Shown here in pieces: positions 1-9,033 of a stretch of 20,494 nt of DNA. The notes under the pieces are model-generated. The model worked only from the letters and a program-made list of their open reading frames with translations, made no database searches and was not told where the DNA came from. The translations under genes and the position numbers were made by a program. How positions within the stretch are numbered: the stretch's first letter is position 1; each line of letters starts with the position of its first letter. The stretch spans positions 1 through 20,494 of IMG/VR virus record IMGVR_UViG_3300044858_003120; one strand, given 5' to 3'. Origin of the DNA: a virus.

Positions 1-110
1 TTGTGCGCTTGGACGCGGGATTCGATCTGGCTGTTGATTTTGCCCAGCAATTGAAGCGCGATGCGCTGCGCGGCTGGCGGTTGGGTGGTTGGTAGTTCGA
101 TGAGGCTCAT
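1..110 (-). CDS. Partial gene, N-terminus only, unknown protein next to the tail fibre
   Basis: The leftward frame opens with ATG at 110 and stays open to the window edge, giving 36 residues that begin MSLIELPTTQPPAAQRIALQ. It starts 6 bases after the stop codon of the large tail-fibre gene, so it is probably co-transcribed with it and likely belongs to the tail or host-recognition module. The visible part has a Thr/Pro-rich stretch and then an amphipathic helical segment. No domain can be named from this fragment, and no clear ribosome-binding site precedes it. Confidence 0.6.
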   Translation of the reverse strand, partial: MSLIELPTTQPPAAQRIALQLLGKINSQIESRVQAH

Positions 111-116
111 AGTTGT

Positions 117-3100
117 TTAGTCGGCTTGTCCCGCGAGGTAGAACACGCAGATTTCGATGGCTCCTGCGGTGAAATTTGATCCCTTGGCAGTCAGCGTCAC
201 TTCGCCGCCTGCGGTAAAGCATTCGATGGTTCCAGCCGTCCAGTTGGCATTGTCGGAAGTCGTGCCGATAGCCGTTCCAGTAATGTCGCCCCAGCGGTCG
301 GCGTCCGTGCCGTCACCGATGGTGTAGCCTGTCGCGCCTGTGAGGGTGGTGCCGACTCGCGTGGTCACGCCGACAACGACCGCGCCGTCAGGGATGAATG
401 TGCCTGTGGTAGTGGCCGATGCGCCAGAGAGGGCGGAGAGCGTTTGCTTCACGCTCTTGACGGTCATGCGCTGAAAATTCGTGTCGCTTGTATAAGTCGC
501 GTATTGCCTAAATTCCTGCGCCGTAGTTGTTCGGCGTTGGGCAATTACATGGCTGGCATCTCGTATTAACGCGGATTCAAGTTCGCCGAACTCTATAAAA
601 CCTGTGGTTCCCATTGTAATGCGGCCGACAGTTGAACCACCTACGCCGCCAAAAACCATAGATGTGTTTATCGCATACAAATTTTGTCCGAAAAAAATCC
701 AATTTGTTGATCCGCTTGAAAGGCCTACCCTAAAATAGCTGGACGTTGTTTCTAAACCACCAGTATCACTCAGACCGCCGCGTATCATTATTGCGCCGTC
801 TTTGCGAACAGCAAACCGCTCGGCTCCACCAACATTTACTTGAAACAATCTTGATGCCGCATTGCTCGCCGTGTCCGTAATGTTCAGCTTGATAGCCGAA
901 GGCGTTCCCGTGGTGTTCCAAGTGCCCGCGAGATCAATGACGCTCTGCGCGTTGCTGCCTGTGAGCGAATAGCCCGTGACGGCATAGGCTGCGGTGTTGG
1001 CGGGGGGTGCGCCTGTGAGGGAGGTAAAAGCTCCTGTGTTAGGGGTGGTCGTTCCGAGGGCTGCGGGGCTGGCTGGGTCAAATGTTGACGTAGCCGTTAA
1101 GGTCGTCCCGCTAATCGACAGCCCCGATCCCGCCTCCAGATAGCGCAGCTTGGATTCCGAATCGTCCCAGAAAATAATGCGGTCAGCGTTCGGGTCATCG
1201 GCAACCAGATCAGACCCCGACACGCTCAAGACATCTGCGGTGGATGCGCCGACTGCGGTGACGCCCGATCCCGTAGCCGACAACTCCCCCGCCGACAGAC
1301 TCAAGCCCGAGCCGATTTGGATCTCCTCGATGGCCCCTGTGCTGCTGCTTGTCCTTCCGAGTATCCTCGCTGTGGCTTGGGTGAGGCCCGATGTGGTGAT
1401 GGAGCCAGAGGCGGCTGCGCCTGTAACGTCTGCGAGAACGTGGGTGTGGTTGCCTGCGGCTACTTGTGTGCTGCCTGCGCCGACTGGCAGGCGGGCTACG
1501 TCGAGTGTGCCAGAGGTGATGTCGGAGGCGGCGTGAGTGTGCGTATCGACGGCAACGGGCATCCACTCTTGCGGCCCTGCTCTGTAAATAAAACGATACT
1601 GCTTGTCTACTTCCGTGATTGTAACAAGCGTCTGTGGCGAGCCGACAACAGGGTTATATCCAATAGTGACAGACGCATTGATAAAATTAGTGCTGCGAAA
1701 TACTGCAATGTCTCCCTCTTGAGAAGCTGTAATAGGAAGGGTGATGGTGTAGGCGCTGCTATAGTTACTGACATCGAAGATGCGCGCTCGGCCTGCCGAC
1801 AAAGTTGTTGCCCCCGTGATGCCTGAAGATGTGAATAACGACTGCGCCCCAATATCACTCGGTGCCAGCGCATCCGTGCCGCCTGTGGAATGGGATACTT
1901 TGTGCGCCGTGGGCGTCCTCGCGTCCGAAAGCCGCGCATCATTCCCCTCGCAGGCGGTTCCAGCCGTAGATCCGTAGCTGACCGTGAGCGTTCTATTAGC
2001 TGTAAGATCTCCTCCGCCTGTAAGCCCAGTTCCCGCGATAATTTGGCGACCTGTCGGAACACCCCCAATGTTAGTCAATGCGGTTGCGGGATTTGAGACA
2101 TCGGAAAGATTGTTAACCTCCAGTAGCGCACCTTGCGCTGTCAAAAGCCCGCCCACATTGATAGTCCAAGCCGTGAATGGCCCGCCGCTCCCCTCCACGG
2201 TATCGACATTAACTACCAATTCTGTCCCAGAGTAGCTGGTAACAAAAGCATGCATGTGGCGGGCTGCATCGTATACAATGGTAACGTCCTGTGTCGGGGT
2301 GTAGCTAAGTCCTGATTGGACAACGAACGTCTTAGATCCCGTAGTAATTGAATGGGAGCTACTGGAAGTTGTTAGATAGCGGTCTCCGCGATTGGCCAAC
2401 GTAAATGCCGTAGTGGCAATTTGGGTAGTATCAGTTCCAGCAGCAGCAGTAGGTGCTGTCGGGGTTCCCGTGAGAGCGGGAGATTCTAGATTGGCTTTGA
2501 GATTTAGTGCCGTCTGGGTCGCCGTGGATATGGGCTTGTTGGCATCAGACGTATTGTCCACATTGCTTAATCCGACATCAGACTTTGTGGCAGAAGCTCC
2601 AACAGTTGCCCGCCCCTTGGCATCAACGGTGACCTTGGTATAGGTTCCCGCGCTTACCCCTGAAGTGGTTAAAGTGGGACTGGGGTAGGTTCCTGTGAGA
2701 TCTCCGCCTGCGGGGCCGCTGGGTGCGGTGGAGATGGTTCCCCATTCGGGCGCTGTGGCTCCGCTATTTACCTTTAGGACTTGGCCCGCTGTGCCGATAG
2801 GAAGCCGCTCGTTGACCAGAGGGCCGCGATAGAGGGTATCGCCTTGGTTGGTTAGGATAGATTCTCCCCCACCTCCAGAAGTGCCATAGCGAGGAAGGAT
2901 CTGCCATCCACGGGTAGATCCAGTATAGATCATTGTGAAGTAGGCTCCTTCGACGTTGCAGACAAGGTTTTCTTCCAGACTTTCGATTCTTTGTCCGTTT
3001 CGGGCGATGGTCAGTGGATTAGTGTCGAAGGTCTCCGAGTAGTCGAAGATATCAATGGAATCACCAGCATTCGGGCTTGCGGGTAGCGTAAGAGTAAACG

Positions 3101-3272
3101 CCCCTCCAGAAGTATCGGCTGCGATGTTTTGGGAATTAGAGAGTGTCTGAGGACTAGAGACTACTGTGTAGTTGATGTTGGCTTGCGGGCCACTAGGCCC
3201 AGTAGGGCCGCGCTCCACCACCTCAATGATCTCAATCTCCCTCTCTGTGATCTCAATGACCTCTTGGCTCAT
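117..3272 (-). CDS. Large collagen-like phage tail fibre protein
   Basis: This 1051-residue protein is probably a trimeric tail fibre that contacts the host surface. It has an acidic N-terminus, then a short collagen-like GPTGPSGP run (residues 22-29). A beta-rich module at about 33-130 (TLTLP, GD, IYTGS, W) recurs near the middle of the protein. Residues 231-249 carry the [14 protein letters not shown] repeat, which is widespread in tail fibres. [12 protein letters not shown]-type repeats and repeated [10 protein letters not shown] / HTHAASDI segments follow. The last ~125 residues resemble a C-terminal beta-sandwich seen in other phage fibres ([26 protein letters not shown]). The start is supported by AGGAG 9 bases upstream and by a 4-base ATGA overlap with the preceding gene. 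Composition is rich in Ser, Thr, Gly and Ala. The fibre assignment is strong; the receptor is unknown. Confidence 0.88.
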   Translation of the reverse strand: MSQEVIEITEREIEIIEVVERGPTGPSGPQANINYTVVSSPQTLSNSQNIAADTSGGAFTLTLPASPNAGDSIDIFDYSETFDTNPLTIARNGQRIESLEENLVCNVEGAYFTMIYTGSTRGWQILPRYGTSGGGGESILTNQGDTLYRGPLVNERLPIGTAGQVLKVNSGATAPEWGTISTAPSGPAGGDLTGTYPSPTLTTSGVSAGTYTKVTVDAKGRATVGASATKSDVGLSNVDNTSDANKPISTATQTALNLKANLESPALTGTPTAPTAAAGTDTTQIATTAFTLANRGDRYLTTSSSSHSITTGSKTFVVQSGLSYTPTQDVTIVYDAARHMHAFVTSYSGTELVVNVDTVEGSGGPFTAWTINVGGLLTAQGALLEVNNLSDVSNPATALTNIGGVPTGRQIIAGTGLTGGGDLTANRTLTVSYGSTAGTACEGNDARLSDARTPTAHKVSHSTGGTDALAPSDIGAQSLFTSSGITGATTLSAGRARIFDVSNYSSAYTITLPITASQEGDIAVFRSTNFINASVTIGYNPVVGSPQTLVTITEVDKQYRFIYRAGPQEWMPVAVDTHTHAASDITSGTLDVARLPVGAGSTQVAAGNHTHVLADVTGAAASGSITTSGLTQATARILGRTSSSTGAIEEIQIGSGLSLSAGELSATGSGVTAVGASTADVLSVSGSDLVADDPNADRIIFWDDSESKLRYLEAGSGLSISGTTLTATSTFDPASPAALGTTTPNTGAFTSLTGAPPANTAAYAVTGYSLTGSNAQSVIDLAGTWNTTGTPSAIKLNITDTASNAASRLFQVNVGGAERFAVRKDGAIMIRGGLSDTGGLETTSSYFRVGLSSGSTNWIFFGQNLYAINTSMVFGGVGGSTVGRITMGTTGFIEFGELESALIRDASHVIAQRRTTTAQEFRQYATYTSDTNFQRMTVKSVKQTLSALSGASATTTGTFIPDGAVVVGVTTRVGTTLTGATGYTIGDGTDADRWGDITGTAIGTTSDNANWTAGTIECFTAGGEVTLTAKGSNFTAGAIEICVFYLAGQAD

Positions 3273-3637
3273 CGGGCAATCTCCTGATAGACCTTAGCCT
3301 TACCAGTGGCAAATGCGATATAGGTATAGCCGAGGTAGAGTTCGATTTCGTAGACGTTGTCGCCTGCTGTTAGGTTCGCGGCCTGCGTGGCGGTAATTTC
3401 TATTTCGATTGTTCCAGCCGTTCCGCCAAGTGTAATGCCTCCTCCAGAGGTTAGAGTGAGCAATGTAGCACTATCCTTGGCGCACTCCCGAATCACCATG
3501 TTGGCCCCGTAGCCCGAAAGATTGACTGGGACATTGGACTTACCCTTGCAGGACTTAGTCAAATAACGAAACTTCGCCGTCCATGTCTTTCCTTGGACGA
3601 TTTCAATATCTCTTTCAAGTCTCCAGTAGTTGGTCAT
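3269..3637 (-). CDS. Small beta-rich phage virion-type protein, paralogue of 6015-6377
   Basis: This is a 122-residue protein of predicted beta structure. It shares a clear pattern with the product of 6015-6377: a PVNLxGYxAxMxIR segment, a short loop, an [13 protein letters not shown] strand pair, and an ending VYEIELY...[11 protein letters not shown]. Proteins with this pattern are common in tailed phages, usually just before tail-fibre genes, and I think they act in the baseplate or as a fibre-attachment piece; that role is inference. It overlaps the fibre gene on each side by 4 bases (ATGA), so translation is probably coupled. Confidence 0.75.
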   Translation of the reverse strand: MTNYWRLERDIEIVQGKTWTAKFRYLTKSCKGKSNVPVNLSGYGANMVIRECAKDSATLLTLTSGGGITLGGTAGTIEIEITATQAANLTAGDNVYEIELYLGYTYIAFATGKAKVYQEIAR

Positions 3638-5688
3638 TTATAAACTGGTAGCCAGAATTGATTGGTTCCAACACGAATTTCAATGAAGTCATTGATCTGG
3701 TTGTTGGTTGCGGGGTTTGAGTTGGTGTGGTTGGTGGAGAAGTCTACAAACCCATCTACCACAAGATTGGTCTTCGCCGTTAATGTAGATGTGGCGGTCA
3801 AGGTGCCAGATGCTGTGACATTGGAGAAGGAGACGTTGTTAGTGGTTCCGAGTTCTATGGCATTGCGGAAATTGGCATTATTGGTATTGGTGAGGGCTGG
3901 GAGGGGGAGGCCAAGGTTGGTGCGGGTGATGGCGACATCGGCGGCGGCATTGGTGCCAACAAATGCTATTGGAGACAAAAGCTGCAATTCAACAGTGCGG
4001 ATTTGGAAAGACCCGCCTTCAGCAGCAATAAAGTTTTCTTCAAAATTGATCTCAAACCCAAAAGGCGGACTGCTTATATAAGAAGGAGTAAGCTGCGAAT
4101 ATTCAGACTCCGTAGATCCCACAACCGCCGATGCAAAAGTAACCGAATTCGATGACCCCAGCCCAATCGCCGTTCGGAAATTTGTGGCGTTGGTATTGGT
4201 TAGCCATGTGGCTCCGAGGCCGAGGTTGGTGCGGGTGATTGCTGCACCAGTGCTGTTGTTAGTTCCAAAAGAAAGCGCCAAGGTAGGAGCGTTTAGGCTA
4301 AGAGCACTATCAATGGTAACTCTATCAGGGGTTCCTTGCCAACCAAGTGCAACTCCCCCATTAGAAGACGCCGTAAAAGAAGCATTTGCCGCTCCAGATA
4401 AAACAGCCCCAAAAGTAACGGAATTGGTTGAACCAAGACCAATCGCCGTGCGAAAATTCGTGACGTTGGTGTTCGTGAGCCATGTTGCTCCGAGCGACAA
4501 GTTTGTTCTGCTTGCCGCCGCATTGGCTGCGGCGTTGGTGCCCGAAAAGAAGATGGGCTCAACATAAGAGATGTTGTCAGCCAATATCCACGCCCCACTG
4601 CGATATATCAACAAAACCGCTTCATCAAGCTGATTAAGAGTGATTAGGTTTGTTGCCGCGCCCAATTGCCTAATAGCCGTCACTGCGCTGGTTGTTTGAG
4701 CAAGATGGGTAATAGTAGCTCTATCTCCTTCAAATGTGGTTGCGGGATTTGTTGGAAGTGTCACCGTGTTGGTAATTCCCGAAACCGAAGGAGAAAGGCT
4801 GAACAGGAATAGATTGCGGCTATTTGTGGCGCTATTTGTTGATGTTCCAGTAACATTTGTCTGATATTGGACAGTTGTGGATATCGGGGCTGCTGCCCAG
4901 AAGTTGGTTGGACTCACCACATCTCCATTGGTATTCACCAAAACTGGATTGGTGTTGGAGCCGAATAGTGCTGCTTGGAAGTCGGCGGCGTTGACGTTGG
5001 TTAATCCGCTCCAAGGAAGGCCAAGATTGGTGCGGGTGGCGGCGACTGAACCAAAGGAGACTGGGACACCAAAAGAAGCGCCCTGTGCGCCGACAGAAAA
5101 AAGAGGCGCTCCAATATAACTAAAAGTTACAGACTGATTATTAGTTGCGCTAATACTAATAATTGAATTTGAAATAGAAAGGCTCCCAAATGTAATATTA
5201 CCAAATGCAACATTATTAGTTGCCCCGAGGCCAAGGTTGGTGCGGGTGATGGCTGCGGCTGCTGTAGTGCCAAAACCAACTCCATTTACGATTGTTAGGT
5301 TGGTGCTTGATACATACCAAACAACCGATCCGTTTCTATAATATCCAAAATCACTAGGGCCAGCGCCGACACCCCCAAATCCAGTATTTGTTTGTCCCAG
5401 TGTAAGGCTAAAGATTGAAGATGAAGCAACCTGTGTAGATCGAAGTGTTGCAAAAATGCCATCGTTGATTTCTCCAAGCCCAATGGCGTTACGGAAATTT
5501 GTAGCATCGGTGTTGGTAAGCGCAGACCAACCGAGACCGAGTCCTGTGCGAGCATTTGAAGCATCGGCGCTCCAGAAATTCGTGGGCTGGACTACGGCAT
5601 TGTTGGTTCCAACAAGAACATTTCGCGTTTGTCCGAAGCCCGAAACAACCAAGGCTCCACCGATAATAAGTGAGAGAATATATTTCAT
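3634..5688 (-). CDS. Repeat-rich tail-fibre-like protein with an N-terminal signal peptide
   Basis: The protein has 684 residues. I chose ATG at 5688 rather than the upstream TTG at 5709 because the protein then begins with a complete export signal: MKY, a hydrophobic core ILSLIIGGALVVSGFG, then Q-T-R. The body holds six diverged copies of an RTNLGLG...LTNTNATNFRTAIGLG unit, starting near residues 47, 149, 228, 403, 485 and 592. Such N-rich repeats are typical of phage fibre shafts. Residues ~290-380 match the beta module (NTVTLP, EGD, LLIYRSGAWIL) also found in the 1051-residue fibre. A signal peptide is unusual for a virion protein, which is assembled in the cytoplasm. It may instead be an uncleaved hydrophobic tip or a surface protein. 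It starts 2 bases after the 107-residue gene and ends in an ATGA overlap. Confidence 0.8.
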   Translation of the reverse strand: MKYILSLIIGGALVVSGFGQTRNVLVGTNNAVVQPTNFWSADASNARTGLGLGWSALTNTDATNFRNAIGLGEINDGIFATLRSTQVASSSIFSLTLGQTNTGFGGVGAGPSDFGYYRNGSVVWYVSSTNLTIVNGVGFGTTAAAAITRTNLGLGATNNVAFGNITFGSLSISNSIISISATNNQSVTFSYIGAPLFSVGAQGASFGVPVSFGSVAATRTNLGLPWSGLTNVNAADFQAALFGSNTNPVLVNTNGDVVSPTNFWAAAPISTTVQYQTNVTGTSTNSATNSRNLFLFSLSPSVSGITNTVTLPTNPATTFEGDRATITHLAQTTSAVTAIRQLGAATNLITLNQLDEAVLLIYRSGAWILADNISYVEPIFFSGTNAAANAAASRTNLSLGATWLTNTNVTNFRTAIGLGSTNSVTFGAVLSGAANASFTASSNGGVALGWQGTPDRVTIDSALSLNAPTLALSFGTNNSTGAAITRTNLGLGATWLTNTNATNFRTAIGLGSSNSVTFASAVVGSTESEYSQLTPSYISSPPFGFEINFEENFIAAEGGSFQIRTVELQLLSPIAFVGTNAAADVAITRTNLGLPLPALTNTNNANFRNAIELGTTNNVSFSNVTASGTLTATSTLTAKTNLVVDGFVDFSTNHTNSNPATNNQINDFIEIRVGTNQFWLPVYK
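3850..5580 (-). repeat. Six diverged coding repeats inside the 684-residue fibre gene
   Basis: The repeat unit encodes RTNLGLG, a short linker and LTNT(N/D)ATNFR(T/N)AIGLG. Some copies keep near-identical DNA, read here on the plus strand: GCCAAGGTTGGTGCGGGTGA near 3910 and 5230, with close variants near 4219 and 5022. Other copies (near 4500 and 5540) share the protein pattern but use different codons. The mix of conserved and diverged copies suggests old duplications with occasional homogenisation. The near-identical segments could recombine and change fibre length. Confidence 0.7.
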
Positions 5689-5690
5689 TG

Positions 5691-6014
5691 TTACATTAAT
5701 CGCTTCCAAACACGTTTTGTTCCAGCTTGGCTATCATAGTCACTAGGACGAACTACGAATGGTAGGTTTTCGGCGTCCGTTCCTTCGGTTAGTTGGTAGA
5801 TGGCTGGCAGTCCGCTAATTACCAAAAAGATAACAATACCAACTGCATAGGTTCCACTCACAGTGTTGAGTCCATCGAGATTGGTTGCCCCTCCACCATC
5901 CAAACCAGTAACCGAAGGCTCTACCCGAAGGATATTAACACTAGGTGTTTGAATCGGGGTCGAAGAAACGCCGATAACACTGGAAGATGGGATAGGGATG
6001 CAGATCTTGCTCAT
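5691..6014 (-). CDS. Unknown 107-residue protein with one hydrophobic segment, tail region
   Basis: I do not recognise the family. The N-terminal half is rich in Ser, Pro, Val and Ile (MSKICIPIPSSSVIGVSSTP), followed by a Gly/Asn-rich stretch (DGGGATNLDGL). A hydrophobic segment at about residues 58-73 (YAVGIVIFLVISGLPAIY) could be a membrane helix or a buried strand. The C-terminus is basic. Its ATG at 6014 directly abuts the stop codon of the upstream gene, and its own stop lies 2 bases before the fibre start. It is therefore part of the tail operon and possibly a small virion or fibre-associated protein. Confidence 0.65.
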   Translation of the reverse strand: MSKICIPIPSSSVIGVSSTPIQTPSVNILRVEPSVTGLDGGGATNLDGLNTVSGTYAVGIVIFLVISGLPAIYQLTEGTDAENLPFVVRPSDYDSQAGTKRVWKRLM

Positions 6015-6377
6015 TTATCGGGTAACCTCTGGTGAAATGATAACATTGCCTTGCAGGATTCGGGTTGTGACGGCCCCATTGTAAAGCTCAAGGTCATATA
6101 CGGCTTTATCACAGACCGAGAGCGATGCCGTGTCAGATGCCGAAATAAAAAGCCTAATAGATCCTGTAGCTTCATTCAAAACAATTCTACCATTAGTTGT
6201 AGACAGTTCAAGAATTAGTGCTTTGGATTCGGGCTTTGACCGAATATGCATTTTGGCCGTATAACCAGCAAGATTAACGGGAGCCGAGGGTTCGCCCGTC
6301 TCGTAAAACAAAGTCTGGTTAAAAGTCGCGCCTTGGAATATACAGATATCCGCTTCGGCAATCGGTAGTTGAGCCAT
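6015..6377 (-). CDS. Small beta-rich phage virion-type protein, paralogue of 3269-3637
   Basis: This 120-residue protein contains FQGATFNQTLFYE, then APVNLAGYTAKMHIRSKP, a strand pair (GRIVLNEATGSIRLFIS) and a closing VYDLELY...RILQGNVIISPEVTR. The pattern is common among small tailed-phage proteins encoded beside fibre genes and shows no enzyme-like residues. It lies 15 bases downstream of the terminase stop and directly abuts the next gene. It is the first of two paralogues in this operon, each followed closely by a fibre. Its precise structural role is inferred only from position. Confidence 0.78.
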   Translation of the reverse strand: MAQLPIAEADICIFQGATFNQTLFYETGEPSAPVNLAGYTAKMHIRSKPESKALILELSTTNGRIVLNEATGSIRLFISASDTASLSVCDKAVYDLELYNGAVTTRILQGNVIISPEVTR

Positions 6378-6392
6378 AAACCCAAACAGAAT

Positions 6393-8234
6393 CTACCATT
6401 TTGTCTTTAGAGTCAAGGACTGTTTAAGTTTCTTGAAGGTTTCTTTATTAATTCGCTTCTTCTCTTCTATTGCTTCGCTTCCAGCCATTGCCCCGAATAC
6501 CTTACGGGCGACAAATAATCCTACGGCAAAGGAATCGAATAAGTCGGGGGATTTTCCGATCCTTTTTTTCATGTCAGTCTTGGACTCAATAATAATCTTC
6601 CGAGTCCTTCGCACATACTTTCTCTGGGTCATCTCCCATGCCAGATCGGGGCTAATCCCCTTGAGTTGTTCACATTCTAAAAAGTAGCGAGCGGCGAAAC
6701 AGAGTTCGGAGGCCATATTGTGGAACAATTCCTTGCCAACTTGGGGCTTTCCTGTGACTTCGTTCCTCATGGCGTATTGGGCGCTGACAGGAAGGTCGGA
6801 TGCCGCTCCTGCAAAACTCACTGCGTGCCAGCCTTTTAGGAGTTCTCGTTCTCCGATTGACCAGAAGATACCGCCAGCCGAAGCGTCCACCCCCATCCAT
6901 TGATTCGGAATTCCTAATTTAAGGGACAAATCGTGAATTTGCTGGATCATCTCGTATTGAAAGTCTTCCTGAGATCCCGCTCTTCGGTTAAGGACATACT
7001 GCTTTTCGACAGCTATCGCCCATTTGCCGCTAATCAGCTTGCCATACTTAAGGTGGGTAAACACAAATCTATCACCACCTTCAGTGTAACTTGGGTCAAT
7101 GCCAGCAATATCTTTCGGGGTTCCATCCCAGATCGGCTTGTCTAGCGCCCCATGGCGGGCCAGCAGGATGTCCGAGACAATCGTGGAGTCATCGGCGTCT
7201 GCGGGAGGCCAGAAGCCCCGAAACTTTCTCCAATACTGGGGATTAAGTTCTCCGAGTTCCTTTCGGGCCAAGGCCACATCATTAGGTTTGGGAAGGAACG
7301 GATAGCGCAATCCCTTGCCAGCGTCGAAGGACTGTTGGTTGGGATTGTCATTTTCTGAATCAAACCTTATACACACTCCCTCAATGCCTGCTACCCGTAT
7401 CTTCCAGTTTGGGGTATTCTCGTCCACGCTCATCCATCCCTTTATGGGTTCGCAAAACTTCCCGTGGGGATCGAATATAGAAGATGGGTTACCAGCGCCG
7501 ACGATATAAAGTTCTTGAGCGCCCTTAAATCCCCACACGGCTTGGGAAATTACGGAAGGCGAACAGTCTTGTAACTCGTCAATAATCAACACGATACGAC
7601 GATTTTTCTTACCTTGAAGTCGCTTCTGAGCATCGTCTTTGTATTCGTCACCCGCCGCTAGAAGCATAATCGAAGACGCATCACTAACCCCTGTTTCGGG
7701 GTCGATCACTGCTCCTTCTTCATCTGAGAGCTTAATGATATCCATGGACTCAATAAGTCTGCCAGAGGCTAATCCCATGTTTCGGGCTTCGCGATACATC
7801 TTGACCAGTGCCGCCCAAATACGCTGCTTGGCGTCGATCTTGGACGTAGAGACCACAATGGTCATTGTATTGATCGGGTCGCAGAACCAATTGACCAGCG
7901 CAAACGCCGCCATCCCGTAGGATTTACCAGAGTCCGTTCCGCCAGCGAGACCAGTAACGCTTCGGACAAATCGGTTGCCTGTAGCCTCGTCCACCTCATA
8001 GACTTGGTTACAGAATGCCTGTGCGCTGAGTTCCGCCCACCTATGCCATTGGAAGGTTGGCCAGATTGCCGAGACAATATTACGATAATGTCGAGCCTTG
8101 CCTAACCCTCCTTCTTCGGGGGTAAGTCCCTGCAAGAAGGCATCCATCTCAATACGGATTGGTGTAATCGCCTGCCCGTCTTTGGGTAACCACAATCTCC
8201 CGTATTTCTCTATCCCTTGATCAACTGTTGCCAT
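6393..8234 (-). CDS. terL: Terminase large subunit: DNA-packaging ATPase and nuclease
   Basis: The 613-residue protein matches the two-domain plan of terminase large subunits, which cut concatemeric phage DNA and pump it into the prohead through the portal. The ATPase half has a deviant Walker A motif, GGTDSGKSYG (residues 98-107, Lys104), a Walker B motif, VLIIDE (215-220, Asp219/Glu220), and a following VGAGNP segment (245-250). The C-terminal RNase H-like nuclease has acidic residues at Asp380 (AGIDPSY), Asp450 (MGVDASAGG) and Asp564/Asp567 (SPDLFDSFAVG). Length is slightly above the usual ~450-600. The ATG at 8234 faces the start of the rightward gene at 8263 across only 28 bases. Confidence 0.93.
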   Translation of the reverse strand: MATVDQGIEKYGRLWLPKDGQAITPIRIEMDAFLQGLTPEEGGLGKARHYRNIVSAIWPTFQWHRWAELSAQAFCNQVYEVDEATGNRFVRSVTGLAGGTDSGKSYGMAAFALVNWFCDPINTMTIVVSTSKIDAKQRIWAALVKMYREARNMGLASGRLIESMDIIKLSDEEGAVIDPETGVSDASSIMLLAAGDEYKDDAQKRLQGKKNRRIVLIIDELQDCSPSVISQAVWGFKGAQELYIVGAGNPSSIFDPHGKFCEPIKGWMSVDENTPNWKIRVAGIEGVCIRFDSENDNPNQQSFDAGKGLRYPFLPKPNDVALARKELGELNPQYWRKFRGFWPPADADDSTIVSDILLARHGALDKPIWDGTPKDIAGIDPSYTEGGDRFVFTHLKYGKLISGKWAIAVEKQYVLNRRAGSQEDFQYEMIQQIHDLSLKLGIPNQWMGVDASAGGIFWSIGERELLKGWHAVSFAGAASDLPVSAQYAMRNEVTGKPQVGKELFHNMASELCFAARYFLECEQLKGISPDLAWEMTQRKYVRRTRKIIIESKTDMKKRIGKSPDLFDSFAVGLFVARKVFGAMAGSEAIEEKKRINKETFKKLKQSLTLKTKW

Positions 8235-8262
8235 TTATGAAATTTATACTAAACTAATCTGG
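8235..8262. promoter_or_regulatory. 28-base divergent start region, possible bidirectional promoter
   Basis: The gap between the two divergent start codons is very AT-rich. On the plus strand TATACT (8245-8250) resembles a -10 box and would start RNA about 6 bases before the ATG at 8263. On the minus strand TATAAA occurs in the same spot. No good -35 box is visible for either, and neither gene has a Shine-Dalgarno site here. If these are real promoters, both mRNAs would be almost leaderless. Confidence 0.35.
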
Positions 8263-9033
8263 ATGGAGAAAAAGCGCAAGAGCGGAGAGCGGGATTGGGA
8301 CTCGCCCGAAAACCGTATTAAAAAACAGAATGCATTTCGGCTCTATGCTGCTGGAAGAGATTTGCCAGAGGTAATGAAAGCATTGGAAACAAAGCATAAA
8401 CCAACTCTGGAAAAGCTGATCTATAGCGAGAGATGGGACGAGTACGTTAAGGTCTGGCAGGAAAATCCCGAAGCAGAAAACCTCTACCCTTGGGATAAAG
8501 AACGCCCCGCAACCTTGGTTACTCCTCCATCTAGAATGGAGGAAATGGACAAGAAGCGCAGGCTTGAATGTATTAAGGGATTTTCTATGTATTGTTCGGG
8601 GCGCACCCTGCGGGATATTGCCGAGGAACTGAAGGTAAGCGAATCTACTGTATGCCTATGGCGGGATACTCAACGCTGGATTCAGTGCCGCGAACGTCTG
8701 GTCAACGAGCAATCTCCTGCCCCTTGGGAAGATGACGGTGTTCCTTCTGTGATGTCGGAAATCACAGCATCTTTGGAAACAATGAAAAAATCGATCAAGT
8801 TTTTAACTGGCAGGGTTCTGGTGAAGGCCGCTGATGCCGCGCAAGACCTAGATGGCATGGAGGCTCTAGGCATGATGAGAAACATCAAGCAGTTGGCAGA
8901 AGCTGCTGCCATCAACTTTTCTGAGGGCAATAATCAGCAGAATGCAATTCAGATTAATATTGCTACCAAGCTTGAATCCATGAAAATTCCCGAAAACAAC
9001 ACTTATGAGGCGGAGTTAGTTGTCAATGAATGA
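8263..9033 (+). CDS. Double helix-turn-helix protein, possible terminase small subunit
   Basis: The protein has 256 residues and two helix-turn-helix-like segments. The first is at about 22-60 (KQNAFRLYAAGRDLPEVMKAL, then ERWDEYV). A clearer one is at 105-140 (GRTLRDIAEELKVSESTVCLWRDTQRW). Each ends in a W-rich stretch, suggesting a duplicated domain. The C-terminal third is helical and Ala/Gln-rich, suitable for oligomerisation. Terminase small subunits often combine an N-terminal HTH with a helical oligomer domain, and the gene starts 28 bases from terL. However, it is transcribed away from terL, so a transcription regulator is an equal possibility. It overlaps the next gene by 8 bases. Confidence 0.7.
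   Translation: MEKKRKSGERDWDSPENRIKKQNAFRLYAAGRDLPEVMKALETKHKPTLEKLIYSERWDEYVKVWQENPEAENLYPWDKERPATLVTPPSRMEEMDKKRRLECIKGFSMYCSGRTLRDIAEELKVSESTVCLWRDTQRWIQCRERLVNEQSPAPWEDDGVPSVMSEITASLETMKKSIKFLTGRVLVKAADAAQDLDGMEALGMMRNIKQLAEAAAINFSEGNNQQNAIQINIATKLESMKIPENNTYEAELVVNE

Noticed and set aside
1317-1826. Plus-strand frame rich in Cys, opposite the large tail fibre
   Set aside because: Antisense shadow of Gly/Thr/Ala-rich fibre repeats.
4293-4598. Minus-strand frame within the 684-residue fibre
   Set aside because: Out of frame with the repeat protein, with no start signal; a result of the repeated DNA.
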